64,000 nt of DNA from Impatiens glandulifera (Eukaryota; Streptophyta; Magnoliopsida; Ericales; Balsaminaceae), in NCBI RefSeq assembly GCF_907164915.1, contig NC_061866.1:46679370-46743369 (forward strand), given 5' to 3'. Below, piece after piece: positions 59,051 to 64,000 of this stretch. A program made the position numbers and the translations under genes. A model generated the notes under the pieces. The model saw nothing but the letters and a program-made list of their open reading frames with translations. It searched no databases and was not told the DNA's origin. Within the stretch, counting starts at the first letter, position 1, and each line of letters opens with the position of its first letter.

Positions 59051-61240
59051 GATGGAGAAAGAGATTATGAATGCATTCAAATGAAAGATTATTATTATTA
59101 TTATTGTAACGGTAATGCAAACAAAGGAGTAATGGAGGTGACTGATCGAGAAAATGATTGAGCGATGAGAGAGAAAGAGAGTGGAGTATGGCGGGCGTGT
59201 GGAGAGCAGAATGACCTAGGGTTGCGTGCCTGGATATTTTAGAAGAAGAAAGAAGAAGAAGACGATACCGGTTCAGTTCGGAACTCGAGATCGAACAAAA
59301 TGGAATGGATAGAGAGAAAAGTGCGGCGAGTTGACTCGGACGTTGTAATAACTTTACAATAAATAGTAACTCACCACAATGTCCAATAATAGAATTTAAT
59401 TAATACTGATTTTTTTCCTTTCTTAAATACAATATATTAGCCATCAATATATATTATATATTAACTTTTTTTTATTTAATTTAGGAAACATAAAATAAAT
59501 AGTATTTATTAAATGACTTAACTAATTTGTTTATTACTTTCGGAAATTGTTTGATATTTGGTTATTTTTATGGTTTTATTAAAAAAAATTTATATTAAAT
59601 CTGTTTGATATTTTTTTTTAAATCGGTTTTGGGAAATTTTTTATTTTTTCCTTCCATTGAATGATTTTTAAATAATGATAATTTTGGTATTTTGATAAAT
59701 AAAAAGATTGAGTTTTTGATAAATATTACTTAAAACTCCATTTTTTTATCAAGCTCAATGATAAGATTCGGTTTAAGAGACCAAAATTTCACAAACTTGA
59801 TTTTAACTGAAAACGCTTTGAATTGAAGTGGGATGTCATTCTAGTTTTCTTAATTAAAAAAAAAAATATATTACATAAAAATCTAAAGATCAAACAATAC
59901 CTAGTATACCTAATTTTTTTCACTCATTCTAGTTTTATTATGAGATTTTATAATTCAATTGTAATATATGAATAAGTTCTATTCTTATAAATAAAGTAGG
60001 AAGTAAAAGAATAAGATCCTCTTTTACGGCTTCCCTCTAGGAGTGAGCAAAATAATTTTTACAAAAAAAAAATAATATATATATATATATATTACTTTGC
60101 CCTACTTGTAAAAAGAAACATGCAACCCCAATAAAAGGAGCAGGATTCTCTTCTCCCAATTTACCATGCTCTTCATGTTTTCTGTCACAAAAGGAGGAAC
60201 AATATTATAAATTAAAAAAATATTTTTTTTATTTACAATATTACTCTTCCCATTAAAAAGAAACAAGGAAAACATGATAAAATTAAAATAGTAAGATAGA
60301 GGTTGAGAAAGTAATAAAGATAGTCTTTTAATTTCAAGATAGTGTTTGTTAAGTAGGATTATCCTTTATATATAGGATAATAATTCACACAGTAGATTTG
60401 ATTAAGTATTTTAGTTGAAATTTTTGTACAAATAGTGTTTATATTTATATATCAAACTAGGTACAAATTTGTACCTAGTCAAACTAGTTACAAAGCATTA
60501 TAAACAAATTGATTCCAAATTTACCCTTATATTTATATTATACTTTTTCTTTGTAAGCTTATTTTTTAAAAAGTTCATCCATAACTTATTCTCTCTTTTT
60601 ATTTTTACTTTTTCATGTTATATTTAAATTTATTTTTTATTTTAATTTTATACTTTATAATTTTATTTTGAATAAATTAATTCTAATACACATGGATTGA
60701 GAGATAAGTCTCTTCCATTTTACGAGGATTGATGTATTGTATTTGGAAAAGATAGAACAACTGAAAATTTGTTGAAGGACCTGCAGAAGCAATGACAGTT
60801 GGAGAATGAAGTGGAACTAATGATATAGAGTATGAAAATGTAGGAAAAGAACCTACATCGGGGTCAAATCATGCAAGAACTAGTGAGGTAGAAGAAAGAA
60901 GACCGAGTAAGAAAAATAAATACTTTGTATTTGACATGTTATCTTAATTACACTTTTTATAATTAAACTTTTCGAATCTATATAACTTTGTTATCAAAGA
61001 AGATAATATATGGTGTCAATCTTATTAATTATGGAGTAGTGTGAATAGCTTGGTTGTGAATCATTTTATTTTATCAATTAGATATATTCTTAAATGAGAT
61101 AAAAAAAAATTATTTATTACTATAGTCATGATTTAATATAGTGGTAAGAAATTTGATTCTTAAATGAGATCTAAAGAGTTTAAGATTTCCCTATGAACAA
61201 ATAAGTAAAAGAACTATAGGTGAGAAGCAAAATTTCAATA
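59051..61240. other. Aconitase promoter and AT-rich spacer
   Basis: 59051-59350 is GC-richer, with a GA-rich tract (59160-59190) and GAAGAAG runs, probably leader and promoter. Beyond that, AT-rich spacer. It holds a fragment of the 188-bp repeat (about 59755-59870) and a perfect 24-bp palindrome (60456-60479, half-site ACTAGGTACAAA). At 60765-60925 the plus strand can be read as EGPAEAMTVGE, stop, SGTNDIEYENVGKEPTSGS, which looks like decayed coding sequence of unknown family. Confidence 0.45.
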
Positions 61241-61698
61241 TTGAACATGAACAAAGGACTACATTTGATAACATCATTTTATAATTGTTCACAAATTTAT
61301 GATAAAATTATTTTATAACATTACACAAAATGTGTTCATAAATTTTTGTTAACATCATTTTATAACATAACACAAAATGTGTTCACAAATTACAAACAAT
61401 AATAAAAAAAAATACATTAATAAAGAGAAATAATAAAAAAAATTAAATAAATATTAATTTAACAATTAAATTAAATTTATATAAATATAAAGGACAAAAA
61501 TGTCTTTTACATTTTATACAACATTTTATACTACTAACAAAACAAAAAATTATAAAATCTATACAATTTATAACCCTCTTATATTTTCAACCAAATACAA
61601 ATAACATATATAACTTATACCTCTTAATACCCCTTCCAACTTATAACCCCTACAAATAATATCTATATAACTAATATCATATAACAAACGCTACCCAA
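61240..61698 (-). mobile_element. AT-rich MITE-like element (family copy 2)
   Basis: The reverse complement shares ordered blocks with 11020-11595 (GCGTTTG, GGGGTTATAAG, AAAATATAAGAG, TTTATAATTTT). The left portion contains a short internal duplication (ATAACATTACACAAAATGTG and ATAACATAACACAAAATGTG). Ends are not sharply defined. Confidence 0.45.
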
Positions 61699-62520
61699 AT
61701 GTATAAATTAATATTTTATTATAAATAGGGGTTGAATAGGCTTGAATATTTGATTTTTTTAATGACCGATTAGGTTGTATATTTGTTATAATTTTAAGGA
61801 CGAAATATTCACTCATCCAATCATTTATCAAACTGTATATAGTTATCTTTATTTTAATATTCTTGAATAATGTTTTTGTTATGACGTTAAATTCGTGTTA
61901 TTTTTAAAATTTATATAATTTTTCACAATTTATTTTAATACATTGATATTATATATTTAAGTTTTTTTATTATTTATTTTATATTGAGAGATGTCAACCG
62001 TCATCCTTAAGATCAATAATCCTTAAGATCAATAAGTTTATAAAAAAATTCATTTATAGTTGATCAAGGTGTATACTCTGGAAACTAAACAACAAAGTGG
62101 GAGGGTCGTTGAAGTTATCAATAGAAATATAAATAACCGTTGAGATAGTCATTATAAGAAGAAAACACATTCAATTATTATGTTTTTCCTTAAAAATGAT
62201 GTATCAGTGTTGTCTCATAATAGGATAATGTCGATGGGTTATAGTTGAAATTTGAGAGCCTTTACAGGGTGAAGTCGTTCACTAACAAACTATTTTTAAG
62301 CAACGTGTGTTCACCCTGCAAATGCAAGAAGATATGTCAATATCATATAAAACAATTGTTATAGTTGAATTCTATTATTTTATAATTAAGAAATATTGAT
62401 ATTAAAGTTGATGATCAAGATATTTTTTTATTTTGTTAGTATTTTTGTCAATATCATATAAAACAATTGTGTAGTCTTACATGGTTGAGAAAGATTGAAT
62501 AAGTTTGTTAGACCGCTTGT

Positions 62521-62780
62521 TGTGCTTCTTCTTTTTCCTTTGTCAATTACATTCGCTGGTAAACAACCCGAGACTTAATTATCTAAAATTATATTAGTTG
62601 TCTTATGTCGTAGATCCCTCGAATAATGGGCAGACTTGACGTCTTCAACTTATTGTGTTTTTTCTCTTTCTTTCGCCCATTACCTTCGTTGTAAACAACC
62701 CGATACTTAATTGTCCATAATTATACCCCCAACTATTTTATGGCGCAACTCCTTAGAATAAGAGTAGTCTAACAATTTTA
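62521..62780. repeat. 133-bp tandem duplication
   Basis: Two diverged units beginning TGTGCTTCTTCTTTTTCCTT (62521) and TGTGTTTTTTCTCTTTCTTT (62654), each with ATTACNTTCG, GTAAACAACCCGA and ACTTAATT in order. Non-coding. Confidence 0.7.
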
Positions 62781-63679
62781 ATGTATTTTTCCCAACAATG
62801 AAAGACTACTCAAAATTTTCATATGATCTCTACAAACATACTAACAAAATTAAAGCAAAATTTTCATCGACAACCTTAACATTAATATTCCTTAATTCTA
62901 ATATAAATAGAATTCAATTAATCTAAATATTTTCTGACTTGCATACCTTTCTGGACTTACATGATAAATAAATGTTGTTTCGAAAGCAACTTGTTGATGA
63001 ACGACTTCGTTATATAGAGTTTCTCCAACTTCTAATCATAACCGGTTGACCTTCTTTTCTTCAACATCGTTAATGACATCATTTTCATCATAAATGAACA
63101 TAATTTTTAATGTGCTATCTATTTCAGAATGTTCATCTTAAAGGTTATTTATGTTATGCCCACAACTTCAGCAACTCTATAAATCATATTTTTTTTTTTT
63201 TTTGTAGAACTTGTATCTTAATCTTACATAATTAAATTGAAACTTGTATCTTAATCTTACATAAACTGAAACTGTTTCTCAAAAATGAATTTGTAGATTT
63301 TAATGTTGATTGTTGTCATTTTTGTAAACAGAAAACAAACAATTACAAAAATCTTAATGTCTGATATCAATTTGTTAAAACAAATTGTGAAACCTAAATA
63401 ATAAAGAAATAACAAATTTGATGTGGTTCATCAAGATAAAATTTGGTTATCTTTACTAAAAAAGAGAATATTATTAAGGACATCAAAATATAAATAGTAC
63501 CATAACAATATAAATATATGATTATGACCCGAGTTTATATAACACTTGGTCATTCGAAATTCTAATAAATATAAAAAATTTAGACGGAAGCGATGCTCTC
63601 AAAATAAAAATAAAAACAAAAGTTTAGTTACACATTTAAATAAGCATTAATTTCTTGTCCAAATTCTCCAAATTATTGT

Positions 63680-63680
<1 letters not shown>
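62781..63680. other. AT-rich intergenic spacer
   Basis: No gene recognised. A 20-bp ACTTGTATCTTAATCTTACA unit is present twice near 63208-63262. Confidence 0.5.

Positions 63681-63683
<3 letters not shown>

Positions 63684-63726
<43 letters not shown>
63684..63726. repeat. (TA)n microsatellite
   Basis: About 21 TA units at the 5' edge of a Helitron-family copy. Confidence 0.95.
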
Positions 63727-63729
<3 letters not shown>

Positions 63730-64000
63730 GAGGTTTAATTTTCAAAGTGATCGGATTGCCGGGTCGAGAGCGATAGTTAATTTGAATATATGTGAGAGTA
63801 AATGGATATTTGGGTCGGATTGTGGGTTGACCCGCCCATAAACTTAAAACGGTTAAAAATATTATATGTATGTTTCAAACTCGCAACCTAACAATACAAG
63901 TACAACCCTTTAACCAACTAGACTAATAAGACTATATATTTTAAATTCAAAACAAAATTTGATTAATGCGGGACGTTTTAAAAATATAAGTTCAACTTTT
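63727..64000 (+). mobile_element. Helitron-family 5' segment, cut by the window end
   Basis: AATGAGGTTTAATTTTCAAA, GGATTGCCGGGTCGAGAG, GAGAGTAAATGGATATTTGG, TGACCCGCCCATAAACTT and GGGACGTTTTAAAAATATAA follow the family order seen at 29141 and 34854. It is preceded by a TA run, as in the other copies. Confidence 0.75.

Noticed and set aside
60765..60925. Decayed coding exon (EPTSGSNHARTSEVEERRPS)
   Set aside because: Composition looks coding but there is an in-frame stop, no family match and no splice context; mentioned only as a possibility in the spacer entry.

Overview
The window is nuclear DNA of a flowering plant, most likely a eudicot. Genes carry short GT-AG introns, intergenic DNA is very AT-rich, and it is packed with plant-type transposons (CACTA, Helitron, and inverted-repeat elements of Mutator, Harbinger and hAT type). 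I cannot name the species. I saw no rRNA or tRNA gene and no CRISPR array.

Layout. 1-2.0 kb: a small gene of the VASCULAR-RELATED UNKNOWN PROTEIN family (minus). 2-12.6 kb: repeats around a broken TMEM97/sigma-2-receptor-like gene (copy A) and a 755-bp array of about 126 ATTGGT hexamers. 13-23.2 kb: a degraded CACTA transposon with a frameshifted TNP1-like gene (minus), a captured piece of a SCAMP gene, the C-terminal remnant of a TNP2 transposase (plus), a 52-bp minisatellite at one end and a 242-bp satellite at the other. 24.1-27.3 kb: an inverted-repeat element with a CG-rich core, then an intronless G-type lectin S-receptor-like kinase (plus). 28.4-31.7 kb: a CACTA end fragment, tandem Helitron 5' ends, a nested MITE. 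32.0-42.9 kb: five more TMEM97-like genes (copies B-F, minus) with the organelle RNA-binding gene APO4 between E and F. 43.4-46.5 kb: a clade-3 glutamate receptor-like channel (six coding exons, minus). 47.4-53.7 kb: small elements and AT-rich spacer. 53.7-59.1 kb: a complete mitochondrial aconitase (20 exons, minus). 59.1-64 kb: repeats and spacer.

The host genes do not form a pathway. Aconitase is a TCA-cycle enzyme, APO4 acts in mitochondrial intron splicing, the GLR is a ligand-gated cation channel and the lectin kinase a surface receptor. The real local theme is expansion of the TMEM97-like family into six copies. They share exon structure, a C-terminal dilysine ER-retrieval motif and a conserved upstream block, while acidic residues in the putative ligand pocket differ. 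Copy A and copy C are a segmental duplication, so their comparison exposes later events: a Harbinger-type MITE and a coding-disrupting insertion in A, a Helitron in C with its empty site preserved in A, and the growth of a four-unit hexamer seed (C) into a 126-unit array (A).

Exon coordinates were worked out by hand from splice signals and reading-frame continuity. Summed coding lengths are exact multiples of three for aconitase (993 aa), the GLR (913 aa), APO4 (323 aa) and TMEM97 copies B-F (159, 162, 168, 156 and 166 aa).
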